Made by a program: the position numbers and the translations under genes. A stretch of 5,636 bases of DNA from Anaerocolumna sp. (GTDB lineage Bacteria; Bacillota; Clostridia; Lachnospirales; Lachnospiraceae): positions 1 through 5,636 of the forward strand of contig JAQSYR010000157.1 of the NCBI GenBank assembly GCA_029256035.1, written 5' to 3'. Below, piece after piece: positions 1 to 5,569 of the stretch. Positions within the stretch are counted from its first letter, which is position 1, and each line of letters opens with the position of its first letter. The notes under the pieces were generated by a model that searched no databases, was not told the DNA's origin, and worked only from the letters and a program-made list of their open reading frames with translations.

Positions 1-15
1 ATTCTCACGGAACAT
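1..15 (-). CDS. possible 5' end of the T-box-controlled gene (partial)
   Basis: Five codons (MFREN) run off the left edge, starting at an ATG at 13-15. An AAAGG at 21-25 lies 5 nt upstream and could serve as ribosome binding site, though the spacing is short. The ATG lies about 30 nt after the U tract of the T-box terminator, a normal distance for the first gene behind such a leader. Five residues are too few to name a product, and the true start could lie beyond the window. If the Phe reading of the specifier is right, a phenylalanine-related gene (phenylalanyl-tRNA synthetase, Phe biosynthesis or transport) is expected; that is inference from the leader only. Confidence 0.3.
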
Positions 16-45
16 ATTTACCTTTAGGTCTAATTCCAAGAACGC

Positions 46-84
46 AAAAAAGCCCTCGTCCCTTCATTTCAAAAGGACGAGAGC
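46..84 (-). terminator. T-box intrinsic terminator
   Basis: GCUCUCGUCC (75-84) pairs with GGACGAGGGC (52-61) over 10 base pairs, including one G-U, around a 13-nt loop. A run of six U (46-51) follows. The 5' arm contains the same CTCTCG and CCTT blocks that the antiterminator uses, so the two structures exclude each other, as expected for a T-box. Confidence 0.93.
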
Positions 85-375
85 ATACTCTCGTGTTACC
101 ACCTTAAGTTTATAGACAACTCACGTTGCCTACCTCTTCAAGTACTCCTATTTTTAATAGGGTAATACTCTAGCACTATAACGTGTGCAGGAATCCGTCA
201 CAGCCTACTTGTTACCGTTCGGTGTGAAGCTCAAAGATGTATTCATAATCAGCCTGCCATGCACCTCTCATCAACCGGTAACTTTCTGTTTGGATTACTT
301 ATTATTACTTATTCTTTTCATCGCTTTTAAATGTCTTATAATATTATTTTAAAATAATTAACTCATAAATAATTT
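46..375 (-). promoter_or_regulatory. T-box riboswitch (tRNA-sensing leader), specifier probably UUC (Phe)
   Basis: The T-box sequence AAGGTGGTAACACG lies at 92-105. It forms the 5' part of an antiterminator: AAGG (102-105) pairs with CCTT (73-76), and CGAGAG (88-93) pairs with CTCTCG (78-83) across a UAUG loop. The bulge UGGU (98-101) would pair with an uncharged tRNA end ACCA, so discriminator A73. Stem I is closed by GUUACCG (276-282) with CGGUAAC (211-217). Inside it are a kink-turn-like loop (GUUGAUGAGA opposite GAA) and a GGUG/CACC helix. Above that helix, the 3' strand carries UUC followed by A at 225-228. I read this as a Phe specifier, which fits A73. ACC (Thr) or CAC (His) are alternatives if the helix register is wrong. 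A stem III-like hairpin (CCTATT/AATAGG) lies near 150-163. Uncharged tRNA would favour the antiterminator and expression of the gene to the left. Confidence 0.93.
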
Positions 376-381
376 AAAGTT

Positions 382-410
382 ATTATAATTATATACTTAT
401 AAAATGTCAA
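382..410 (-). promoter_or_regulatory. sigma-A promoter of the T-box leader
   Basis: A perfect -35 TTGACA (405-410) and a perfect -10 TATAAT (382-387) are separated by 17 nt. Transcription should begin near 375, giving a leader of about 360 nt to the proposed ATG. The -35 starts only 10 nt after the ung stop codon, so the leader has its own strong start. Because no terminator separates it from ung, some transcripts of the hisH-hisF-ung unit may also run into the T-box. A 16-bp AT palindrome (343-358) lies in the early leader and has no assigned role. Confidence 0.92.
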
Positions 411-420
411 CTATTTTTCG

Positions 421-1098
421 CTAAAATACATTCTCTATTTGCCAGTCAATTGGTTTTAATCCATTCTCTGCAAGAAATTGATTTGTTTTACTAAAAGGTT
501 TACTTCCAAAAAATCCTCTGTAGGATGATAACGGACTAGGATGTGGAGCCTCTAGAATAAGATGTTTAGGATTGGTTAACATGCTTTTTTTCAACCTAGC
601 TGGTCTACCCCATAAGATAAATACCATTGGTCTATCTTGATTATTTACAGCATGAATAACAGCATCTGTAAACCTTTCCCATCCTTTGCCCTGATGAGAA
701 TTTGCCTGGTGTGCTCTTACAGTAAGTACCGTATTTAACATTAAAATTCCTTGTTTCGCCCATTTCTCCAGATATCCGTTATTAGGAATATTACAACCTA
801 AATCATCATGCAATTCCTTATAAATATTCACTAAGGATGGCGGAATGTCAACTTCCGGTTTAACCGAAAAGCATAGTCCATGTGCCTGGTTTTCATTGTG
901 GTAAGGATCCTGACCAATAATAACTACTTTTACATCCTTTAGTGGAGTAAAATGAAAGGCATTAAAAATATCATCTGCATTTGGAAATATAGTATATTTA
1001 CTATATTCTGTTTTTACAAATTGATATAAATTTTTATAATACTCTTGTTGAAATTCATTTCCTATGACATCAAGCCAATCGTTTTTGATTGCACTCAT
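421..1098 (-). CDS. ung: uracil-DNA glycosylase, family 1
   Basis: The protein removes uracil from DNA by cleaving the N-glycosidic bond, the first step of base excision repair after cytosine deamination or dUMP incorporation. The chosen start (Met at 1096-1098) gives 225 aa, the usual family length. It has GGAG at 1105-1108, six nt upstream. The open frame continues upstream to 1161, but that part overlaps the end of hisF and its ATGs lack an SD. With this start the water-activating loop GQDPYH is at 62-67 with catalytic Asp64 and Tyr66, Phe77 stacks on uracil, the NTVLTV segment holds the uracil-binding Asn122, and the DNA-intercalation loop HPSPLSSYRGFFG starts at His186. These match E. 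coli Ung numbering almost exactly. The gene follows hisF by 40 nt with no visible promoter, so it is probably co-transcribed with hisHF. The pathways are unrelated. Confidence 0.97.
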   Translation of the reverse strand: MSAIKNDWLDVIGNEFQQEYYKNLYQFVKTEYSKYTIFPNADDIFNAFHFTPLKDVKVVIIGQDPYHNENQAHGLCFSVKPEVDIPPSLVNIYKELHDDLGCNIPNNGYLEKWAKQGILMLNTVLTVRAHQANSHQGKGWERFTDAVIHAVNNQDRPMVFILWGRPARLKKSMLTNPKHLILEAPHPSPLSSYRGFFGSKPFSKTNQFLAENGLKPIDWQIENVF

Positions 1099-1138
1099 AC
1101 TTAACTCCATTTCTAATATACAACACTTACAAGTTACA

Positions 1139-1900
1139 CTACATTCGAACAGAAACACCATTCTCTTTTAAATATTCCTTTAATTCCATTATTTCCATTT
1201 CTTTATAATGAAATAGGGAAGCTGCTAATGCTGCATCAGCCTTGCCGGTTGTTAATGCATCATAAAAATGGGTCATATTGCCGGCGCCACCAGAGGCTAT
1301 TACTGGGATGGATACATTCTCTGAAATAATCCGAGTCAATTCAATATCATACCCATCTTTGGTTCCATCACAATCCATACTGGTAAGCAAAATTTCCCCT
1401 GCACCCAACTTATTTACTTTCATAGCCCATTCAACTGCATCGATTCCCATATCAACTCGGCCACCATTTTTATAAATATTCCAGCCAGAACCATCTTCTC
1501 TTCTTTTAGTGTCAATTGCAACTACAACACATTGACTACCAAATTTATCTGCAGCATCTGCAATTAATTCCGGATTTAAGATAGCAGCAGTATTTACTGC
1601 TATTTTATCAGCACCTTCTCTTAAAATTAATTTAAAATCTTCTACAGATCGTATTCCACCACCAACAGTAAATGGAATAAATACTGTCTCCGCTACTCTT
1701 CGTACCATATCAAGTTTTATGGTTCTTGCATCAGAAGAAGCAGTTATATCTAAAAATACTAATTCATCAGCACCTGCTTTATCATAGGCAGCACCAACTT
1801 CAACTGGATCACCTGCATCTCTTAAATTAACAAAATTAATGCCTTTTACAACACGACCATTGTGAACATCCAGACATGGTATAATTCTTTTCGTAAACAT
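1139..1900 (-). CDS. hisF: imidazole glycerol phosphate synthase, cyclase subunit HisF
   Basis: HisF is the (beta/alpha)8-barrel subunit that uses ammonia delivered by HisH to turn PRFAR into imidazole glycerol phosphate (histidine pathway) and AICAR (returned to purine synthesis). The 253-aa length is typical. The N-terminal RIIPCLDVHNGRVVKG carries catalytic Asp11, and VVVAIDTKR carries catalytic Asp130. Phosphate-binding glycine loops are seen at FTVGGGI (about 77-83) and IASGGAGN (about 201-208). Two half-barrels of similar layout are visible, as expected for the family. The ATG at 1898-1900 has a strong SD (GGAGG, 1909-1913) that overlaps the hisH stop. The intergenic gap is 12 nt, so translation is tightly linked to hisH, its obligate partner. 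hisA, which lies between hisH and hisF in many operons, is absent here. Confidence 0.98.
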   Translation of the reverse strand: MFTKRIIPCLDVHNGRVVKGINFVNLRDAGDPVEVGAAYDKAGADELVFLDITASSDARTIKLDMVRRVAETVFIPFTVGGGIRSVEDFKLILREGADKIAVNTAAILNPELIADAADKFGSQCVVVAIDTKRREDGSGWNIYKNGGRVDMGIDAVEWAMKVNKLGAGEILLTSMDCDGTKDGYDIELTRIISENVSIPVIASGGAGNMTHFYDALTTGKADAALAASLFHYKEMEIMELKEYLKENGVSVRM

Positions 1901-1912
1901 AATGATTTCCTC

Positions 1913-2518
1913 CTATAGCCTTGCAAAATTAGTCAAAATCTTTAATCCGACTTCGCCACTTTTTTCTGGATGAAATTGACATGCAAAAACATTTTCCTTT
2001 TCCACTGAGGCATGAATTAAAGTACTATAGCAAGTAGATGCTGCTACTTCACTTTCTTCTTTAGCTTTTAAATAATAGGAGTGTACAAAGTAAACATAGG
2101 ATTGATTTTCAATTCCTTGAAATAATTTAGCACCAGGCTTAATCTCAAGTGAATTCCAACCAATATGTGGAATCTTTAACCCTTCTTTATCTGGTATTCT
2201 TACAATTTCTCCTTTTAGAATACCAAGACCTGGTACACCTAAAGATTCCTCACTTCCCTCAAATAATAACTGCAATCCTAAACAGATACCTAAGAATGGC
2301 TTACCAGATAAAGTAACCTCTTTTATAGTATCCACCAGCTTATAATTGTGAAGTTTTTCCATTGCAACGCCAAAAGATCCAACTCCTGGTAAAATGACTT
2401 TGTCAGCTTTAAGCAATACTTCTCTATCTCTTGTAATAATAGCTTCTTGTCCTAAGTGAGTTAAAGCTTTTTCCACACTTTTCAGATTTCCAGCATCATA
2501 ATCAATAATCGCTATCAT
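1913..2518 (-). CDS. hisH: imidazole glycerol phosphate synthase, glutaminase subunit HisH
   Basis: HisH is a class I glutamine amidotransferase that hydrolyses glutamine and passes ammonia through the HisF barrel. The full 201-aa length fits the family. The start MIAIIDYDAGNLKSV is the standard HisH N-terminus. The oxyanion-strand motif PGVGSFG is at 44-50. The nucleophile is Cys79 in GICLGLQ, and His183 and Glu185 in QFHPEKSG complete the triad. The ATG (2516-2518) has AAAGGA seven nt upstream. A terminator-like hairpin separates the gene from the membrane protein gene upstream, so hisH probably opens a hisH-hisF-ung unit. Its own promoter is not obvious: only a weak candidate (TTGCAA, 17 nt, TTAAAT) is seen, and that one would start transcription inside the SD. 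Confidence 0.98.
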   Translation of the reverse strand: MIAIIDYDAGNLKSVEKALTHLGQEAIITRDREVLLKADKVILPGVGSFGVAMEKLHNYKLVDTIKEVTLSGKPFLGICLGLQLLFEGSEESLGVPGLGILKGEIVRIPDKEGLKIPHIGWNSLEIKPGAKLFQGIENQSYVYFVHSYYLKAKEESEVAASTCYSTLIHASVEKENVFACQFHPEKSGEVGLKILTNFARL

Positions 2519-2562
2519 AAAATGTTCCTTTCATTTAACAAATATAAATTTAGGGTTGCAAT

Positions 2563-2601
2563 AAAAAATGAAAAGAATATCGAATCCCTTCGGTATTCTT
2601 T
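2563..2601 (-). terminator. intrinsic terminator after the membrane protein gene
   Basis: AAAGAATA (2594-2601) pairs with TATTCTTT (2572-2579). Inside, after one C/A mismatch, CGAA pairs with TTCG around a GGGA tetraloop. A U-rich run with two interruptions (TTTTCATTTTTT reading) follows down to 2563. It lies 17 nt after the stop codon at 2618 and points toward hisH. The outer stem is AT-rich, so termination may be partial, which would let some transcript reach hisH. Confidence 0.75.
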
Positions 2602-2617
2602 GCATTCTATATAAATA

Positions 2618-3811
2618 TTAATTTTCTGTTGCTATATTATATATTTGATTGCTATAGTAAAGTTGATCTTCCGACTTAACCAGGGATAAGCCTTCCTCTT
2701 CCGTAATATTAAATTGATTGACTAGTTCTTCTGTAATTTTAGAATGAACATAGTCCATATCTTCTTTAATTCCCAGAGTTACAGCTTTATCTATATAAAT
2801 TTCATATCTCTCCAGACCTTTTAAAAGGCTGTCTAATGCCTCTGGCTTTTTGTTCATGGACATATAATTATAATACGAGTTTAATTGCTTATTCACATAC
2901 ATAACTGTTATAATCTTTTCATAAAGTTCCTGATCACTAGAATGAACTTTTGTACCATAAATATAATTATAAGCTTCCGTATATCTATTTCTGTTAAACT
3001 CTGTGGAAGCTCTTCCTATATTCAAGGAATAAGTAAATATATTAGCACCAAAAATAATTATAATCCCAATCATACAACAAAAGACAAATACAATGGAAGC
3101 ACCTATTTTATTAATTTTAACTTCTTCCTCTATTTCATCTAAAATGATATCTTGTGTTTTCTTATTCCGTTTATTTGCCTTTTTTTCCTCTTTTGAGGCA
3201 AACTTTATATTTTTTGAGCCCTTTTTCTTTACTTTGCTTAAATCAGCCGGTGTTTCAGAATCTTCATCTGTCTCACTGGGATTTGATTTGCTTTTTGAAC
3301 CTTTAATTTTACTATTTTTCTTTTTTGATTTCTTATTTTTATCCATCTTGGATAAACTAGCATCTTCAGAATCAGTATTTGCAGTTTTCTTCTTACTCTT
3401 CTTTACTTTTACTTTTACTTCTTTTTTTAATTCATCTTTTTCTTCTGGAGGACCAAATAGCTTTTGAAATAAGGTTTTTTTCTTTACTTTATTAATCTCC
3501 TCTATTTCATTATCAGCTAAGGAATCAATAGCACTGATAGAATTGGAAAAAACATTGCTAAAATCACTGGTTTTAGGACTAGTATCAGTAATCGTATTTA
3601 ATTTATCATCAATAAAATCATCAATAGAAAATATATCACTTTCTTCATTGGATTCTGAATTTATCTTTAAATCATCCAGTGAATCAATTTCTTTAAAAGA
3701 ATCAAGATTATGCAATTGACTACCATCATCTATCAAATCGATAGAATCGGTCTTGAGGTGTTGATTTTGAGAGCATCTCATTATCTTCTTCCAAAGAAAG
3801 AGACTCCTCAT
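2618..3811 (-). CDS. membrane protein with acidic segment, lysine-rich linker, one TM helix and outside helical domain; probably the 3' part of a frameshifted gene
   Basis: I do not recognise the family. The longest reading is 397 aa from ATG 3809-3811. Residues 21-105 are rich in Asp, Glu, Ser and Ile. Residues 108-220 are very lysine-rich (KKSKKK, KKSKKKNSK, KKANKRNKK) and probably disordered. Residues 237-258 form one strongly hydrophobic transmembrane helix, and residues 262-397 are a helical, Tyr-rich domain that could be TPR-like (inference). No signal peptide is seen; the basic linker suggests N-inside, C-outside. The first 20 residues (MRSLFLWKKIMRCSQ...) do not fit the acidic composition that follows. 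They overlap the zinc-ribbon ORF upstream by 86 nt in another frame, and the start lacks a well-spaced SD. An alternative Met at 3779-3781 has a GGAAG nearby. Most likely this is the continuation of the upstream ORF after a one-base frame change near 3740-3770. The joined layout (zinc ribbon, disordered region, TM, outside domain) recalls TcaA/YvbJ-type proteins in plan only. Confidence 0.75.
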   Translation of the reverse strand: MRSLFLWKKIMRCSQNQHLKTDSIDLIDDGSQLHNLDSFKEIDSLDDLKINSESNEESDIFSIDDFIDDKLNTITDTSPKTSDFSNVFSNSISAIDSLADNEIEEINKVKKKTLFQKLFGPPEEKDELKKEVKVKVKKSKKKTANTDSEDASLSKMDKNKKSKKKNSKIKGSKSKSNPSETDEDSETPADLSKVKKKGSKNIKFASKEEKKANKRNKKTQDIILDEIEEEVKINKIGASIVFVFCCMIGIIIIFGANIFTYSLNIGRASTEFNRNRYTEAYNYIYGTKVHSSDQELYEKIITVMYVNKQLNSYYNYMSMNKKPEALDSLLKGLERYEIYIDKAVTLGIKEDMDYVHSKITEELVNQFNITEEEGLSLVKSEDQLYYSNQIYNIATEN

Positions 3812-4274
3812 CCTCAGTTATAGGAACATCATCATATTTATTTGAATCTGAATTCTCTAAACCCGTGATCATGTCTAAAAGTGCCATTAAATCATCATCT
3901 TGAGATTCCGTTGTTTCTTTTTCACTTTCTTCCAGATCAAAAACATCATTATTAATATTATTTAAATTAGTCTGTTCTTTATCTTTTATAGTCGTATCCT
4001 CATAATTATTATTATAATTATTTCCTTTATAATTATTTTCTTCTGTAGTATAATCTAACAATTGATTTCCTTCAGAATCCATATTTAATTCATCGATACT
4101 ATTATCTGAAGTTATTCTATGATCTGTTTGAACTATATTCCTTGAGTCTGAAACTGAATTAAGTAAACTATCTAGATAAGATTCATTTGATTTATCCTGA
4201 TTTTTCTTCTCACATTCATCACAATATTCCATTCCAACAGAAATTTCTTTATTACAGGATTTGCAATTTGTCAT
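3726..4274 (-). CDS. zinc-ribbon protein with acidic disordered tail; probably the 5' part of a frameshifted gene
   Basis: The 182-aa product begins with a short zinc ribbon: Cys4-X2-Cys7 and Cys18-X2-Cys21, in MTNCKSCNKE and EYCDEC. This is followed by a long acidic, Asn-rich, low-complexity region (about 25-165) with two short amphipathic stretches: YLDSLLNSV (33-41) and DLMALLDMITGL (128-139). The start at 4272-4274 has a good SD (AGGCGGTG, one mismatch to consensus) 8 nt upstream or closer, and a promoter at 4326-4354. The last 10 or so residues (QDRFYRFDR) switch abruptly to basic and aromatic residues. The +1 frame of the same DNA instead gives TDSIDLIDDGSQL, which continues the acidic pattern and leads into the TM protein. 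I therefore read the stop at 3726 as the result of a frame change. A genuine two-gene overlap with translational coupling remains possible. No function is assigned. Confidence 0.75.
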   Translation of the reverse strand: MTNCKSCNKEISVGMEYCDECEKKNQDKSNESYLDSLLNSVSDSRNIVQTDHRITSDNSIDELNMDSEGNQLLDYTTEENNYKGNNYNNNYEDTTIKDKEQTNLNNINNDVFDLEESEKETTESQDDDLMALLDMITGLENSDSNKYDDVPITEDEESLSLEEDNEMLSKSTPQDRFYRFDR

Positions 4275-4324
4275 TTGTACACCGCCTAAATAAAATTAAC
4301 CATAACCTATATTGATATTATTAG

Positions 4325-4365
4325 AATAGTAACATAACTATAAAAAGTTATCAATAGTAACATAA
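4325..4365. repeat. 13-bp direct repeat pair in the cheV downstream gap
   Basis: AATAGTAACATAA (plus strand) occurs at 4325-4337 and again at 4353-4365, a period of 28 bp. On the coding strand each copy reads TTATGTTACTATT and so contains an extended -10-like TGTTACTAT. The right copy also forms an inverted pair with TTATGTT at 4375-4381 (7-bp arms, 9-nt loop). ATAACT/AGTTAT forms another small hairpin between the two copies. None of these has a U run that would make it a convincing cheV terminator. Confidence 0.8.
4326..4354 (-). promoter_or_regulatory. promoter of the zinc-ribbon gene
   Basis: The -35 TTGATA (4349-4354) and -10 TACTAT (4326-4331) are 17 nt apart, and a TGT directly before the -10 gives an extended -10 element. 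Transcription would start near 4319, leaving a leader of about 45 nt before the ATG at 4274. The -10 is one copy of the direct repeat. The other copy (4353-4365) overlaps the -35 region, so a regulator binding the repeats would affect this promoter; that is inference. Confidence 0.6.
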
Positions 4366-4406
4366 TAATAGATTTTATGTTATGCCAATATAGTAGTATT
4401 AAAAAT

Positions 4407-5309
4407 TTAAGAAAGGATTAATTTATCAATAGCTTCTACAAGGGAACCAATTTCTGGCTTTGATAATTGTGCATTAGCACCTAATGCCTCTCCTTTTCTT
4501 CTCATATCTTCATTAATAAGGGAAGAAAATATAATTACAGGTAAATAGCTAAGTTTTACATCAGTTTTAATTAATTTTGTTAAATGGTGACCATCCATTT
4601 GAGGCATCTCTATGTCAGTTATTACACACTTTACACTATTTACTAGAGTATTATTTTCTTTCCATTTCGTTAACTTTTCCCATGCTTCTGCACCATTTGC
4701 AGTAGATACAATATTGGTATATCCAGATTTATGTAAACTATCAATAATTAATTTATTTAACAAATGGGAATCTTCCGCTATTAAAATAGGTGCTTCGTTT
4801 CGCTTTCTATTAATTAAATGATTTACATCAGATACTTTTAATCCTGTTTCAGGATTAATATTAGCTATAATCTTTTCAAAATCCAAAATAATAACTAATT
4901 TATTATTAAATTTTATTATACCCGTTGCAACCCCATTACCTCCGGCATTTACTGTTTCATCCGGTTTCACAATGTCTTTCCATGAAACCCTATGAATACC
5001 TACCACTTCTTGTACATGAAATGCAACACTTAGCTTATTAAAATTTGTAACTATATACATATCAGTCTGATTGTTGGTAGATTCCGGCATGTTTAAGCAC
5101 TTAGCTAAATTTACGATTGATATAATCGTATCTCTTGGCATGAAAATTCCTTCTATAAATGGATGGGCATTGGGTATGGGGGTTGATTTTTGATAAGACA
5201 AAATTTCACTGATTTTAGCAACATTGATTCCATAATTATTATTTCCAACCTTAAATTCAAGTATTTCAAGTTCATTTGTTCCACTTTCCAATAAAATTCC
5301 GCTATTCAT
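4407..5309 (-). CDS. cheV: chemotaxis coupling protein CheV (CheW domain + receiver domain)
   Basis: CheV couples chemoreceptors to the CheA kinase at the cytoplasmic face of the membrane, and its receiver domain lets CheA tune this coupling, giving adaptation. The 300-aa length with the chosen start is close to B. subtilis CheV. The CheW-like domain spans about 5-155, opening with ILLESGTNELEILEF, the hallmark CheV N-terminus. The receiver domain spans about 173-298: acidic pair Glu179-Asp180, phosphoacceptor Asp232 in TDIEMPQMDG, Ser262, and Lys284 in the SKPE motif. All the residues needed for phosphorylation are present. The ATG at 5307-5309 has GGAGG (5318-5322) eight nt upstream. The open frame extends to a TTG at 5399, but that extension runs through the -35 and -10 of the gene's own promoter and so is not translated. 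No other chemotaxis gene is in the window, and no strong terminator follows. Confidence 0.97.
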   Translation of the reverse strand: MNSGILLESGTNELEILEFKVGNNNYGINVAKISEILSYQKSTPIPNAHPFIEGIFMPRDTIISIVNLAKCLNMPESTNNQTDMYIVTNFNKLSVAFHVQEVVGIHRVSWKDIVKPDETVNAGGNGVATGIIKFNNKLVIILDFEKIIANINPETGLKVSDVNHLINRKRNEAPILIAEDSHLLNKLIIDSLHKSGYTNIVSTANGAEAWEKLTKWKENNTLVNSVKCVITDIEMPQMDGHHLTKLIKTDVKLSYLPVIIFSSLINEDMRRKGEALGANAQLSKPEIGSLVEAIDKLILS

Positions 5310-5317
5310 GGTTATAT

Positions 5318-5343
5318 CCTCCGTAATATGTAATCTCTTACAT
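5318..5343 (-). promoter_or_regulatory. 5' UTR hairpin and ribosome binding site of cheV
   Basis: ATGTAA and TTACAT form a perfect 6-bp stem around GAGA, a GNRA-type tetraloop, at 5328-5343. The strong SD GGAGG follows at 5318-5322. The hairpin is too close to the start and lacks a U run, so it is not a terminator. It might protect the mRNA 5' end or affect ribosome access. Confidence 0.5.
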
Positions 5344-5362
5344 GAAAAATCTGTATAAGTAT

Positions 5363-5389
5363 CTATCGACATTATAGTATATTTATTTG
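5363..5389 (-). promoter_or_regulatory. possible overlapping sigma-D (FliA-type) promoter of cheV
   Basis: CAAA (5386-5389), 15 nt, then GTCGATAG (5363-5370) resembles the motility sigma factor consensus TAAA-N15-GCCGATAT with three mismatches in total. It interlocks with the sigma-A boxes. B. subtilis cheV is known to depend on sigma-D, which makes the match more plausible, but this AT-rich stretch could produce it by chance. Confidence 0.4.
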
Positions 5390-5399
5390 CATATTTCAA
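5371..5399 (-). promoter_or_regulatory. sigma-A promoter of cheV
   Basis: The -35 TTGAAA (5394-5399) and perfect -10 TATAAT (5371-5376) are separated by 17 nt. Transcription would start near 5364, giving a 5' UTR of about 55 nt. The promoter lies just downstream of the terminator that closes the rRNA-side transcription unit, so cheV has its own start. Confidence 0.9.
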
Positions 5400-5419
5400 A
5401 TAATTCTGTTAAAAATAAC

Positions 5420-5456
5420 AAAAAAACCTGTATGTTTTTATTAATCATACAGGTTT
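5420..5456 (-). terminator. intrinsic terminator between the 23S rRNA gene and cheV
   Basis: AAACCTGTATG (5446-5456) and CATACAGGTTT (5424-5434) form a perfect 11-bp stem around an 11-nt A-rich loop, with a run of seven T from the end of the stem down to 5420. The T run exists only on the minus strand, so it ends transcription coming from the rRNA operon before the cheV promoter. Confidence 0.9.
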
Positions 5457-5509
5457 CTAAAAATAACATATGATATTGGATAAGCCATTATCAAAGTTAA
5501 TATATTCAT
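5441..5509 (-). CDS. possible 22-aa hydrophobic small peptide
   Basis: An ATG at 5507-5509 opens a 22-codon frame beginning MNILTLIMAYPISYV and ending RNLYD, with TAA at 5441-5443. AGGAG at 5520-5524 lies 10 nt upstream, a usable though slightly long spacing. Residues 2-17 are hydrophobic enough to insert in a membrane, followed by Arg. The last codons run through the 5' arm of the terminator and the stop sits in its loop. I recognise no family. A chance ORF is a serious alternative because the spacer is AT-rich and no good promoter is seen before it; transcription would come from the rRNA operon or the weak TTGTTC-N17-TATATC. Confidence 0.3.
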   Translation of the reverse strand: MNILTLIMAYPISYVIFRNLYD

Positions 5510-5569
5510 AATTTTATAACTCCTACATATCTGATATAATTTTCCGTAATTTATTGAACAAGATTTTTA

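Noticed and set aside
343..358. 16-bp perfect palindrome of A and T in the T-box leader as an operator
   Set aside because: It consists only of A and T in an AT-rich stretch upstream of Stem I, and nothing else supports a binding site.
1099..1161. N-terminal extension of Ung (MVFLFECSVTCKCC...)
   Set aside because: It overlaps the end of hisF, its ATGs have no SD, and the Met at 1098 has GGAG at 6-nt spacing and restores the usual 225-aa length and E. coli-like residue numbering.
1278..1475. Plus-strand open frame inside hisF, and similar ones at 2885-3142 and 4612-4821
   Set aside because: All lie antisense within well-supported genes, show no conserved motif and have no ribosome binding site.
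2533..2561. Weak hisH promoter TTGCAA-N17-TTAAAT
   Set aside because: Both boxes match the consensus poorly, and the start site would fall within the hisH Shine-Dalgarno sequence.
3093..3467. Plus-strand open frame rich in Phe and Ser
   Set aside because: It is the antisense shadow of the lysine-rich linker (AAA/AAG read as TTT/CTT), with no SD or promoter.
3726..3740. Programmed +1 frameshift of the prfB kind at AGA TGA
   Set aside because: There is no CUU-UGA slip site or spaced internal SD, and the composition break starts earlier than this stop, so a shift further upstream fits better.
5310..5399. N-terminal extension of CheV from the TTG at 5399
   Set aside because: The extension contains the gene's own -35 and -10 boxes, and the Met at 5309 has a strong SD and the hallmark CheV N-terminus.
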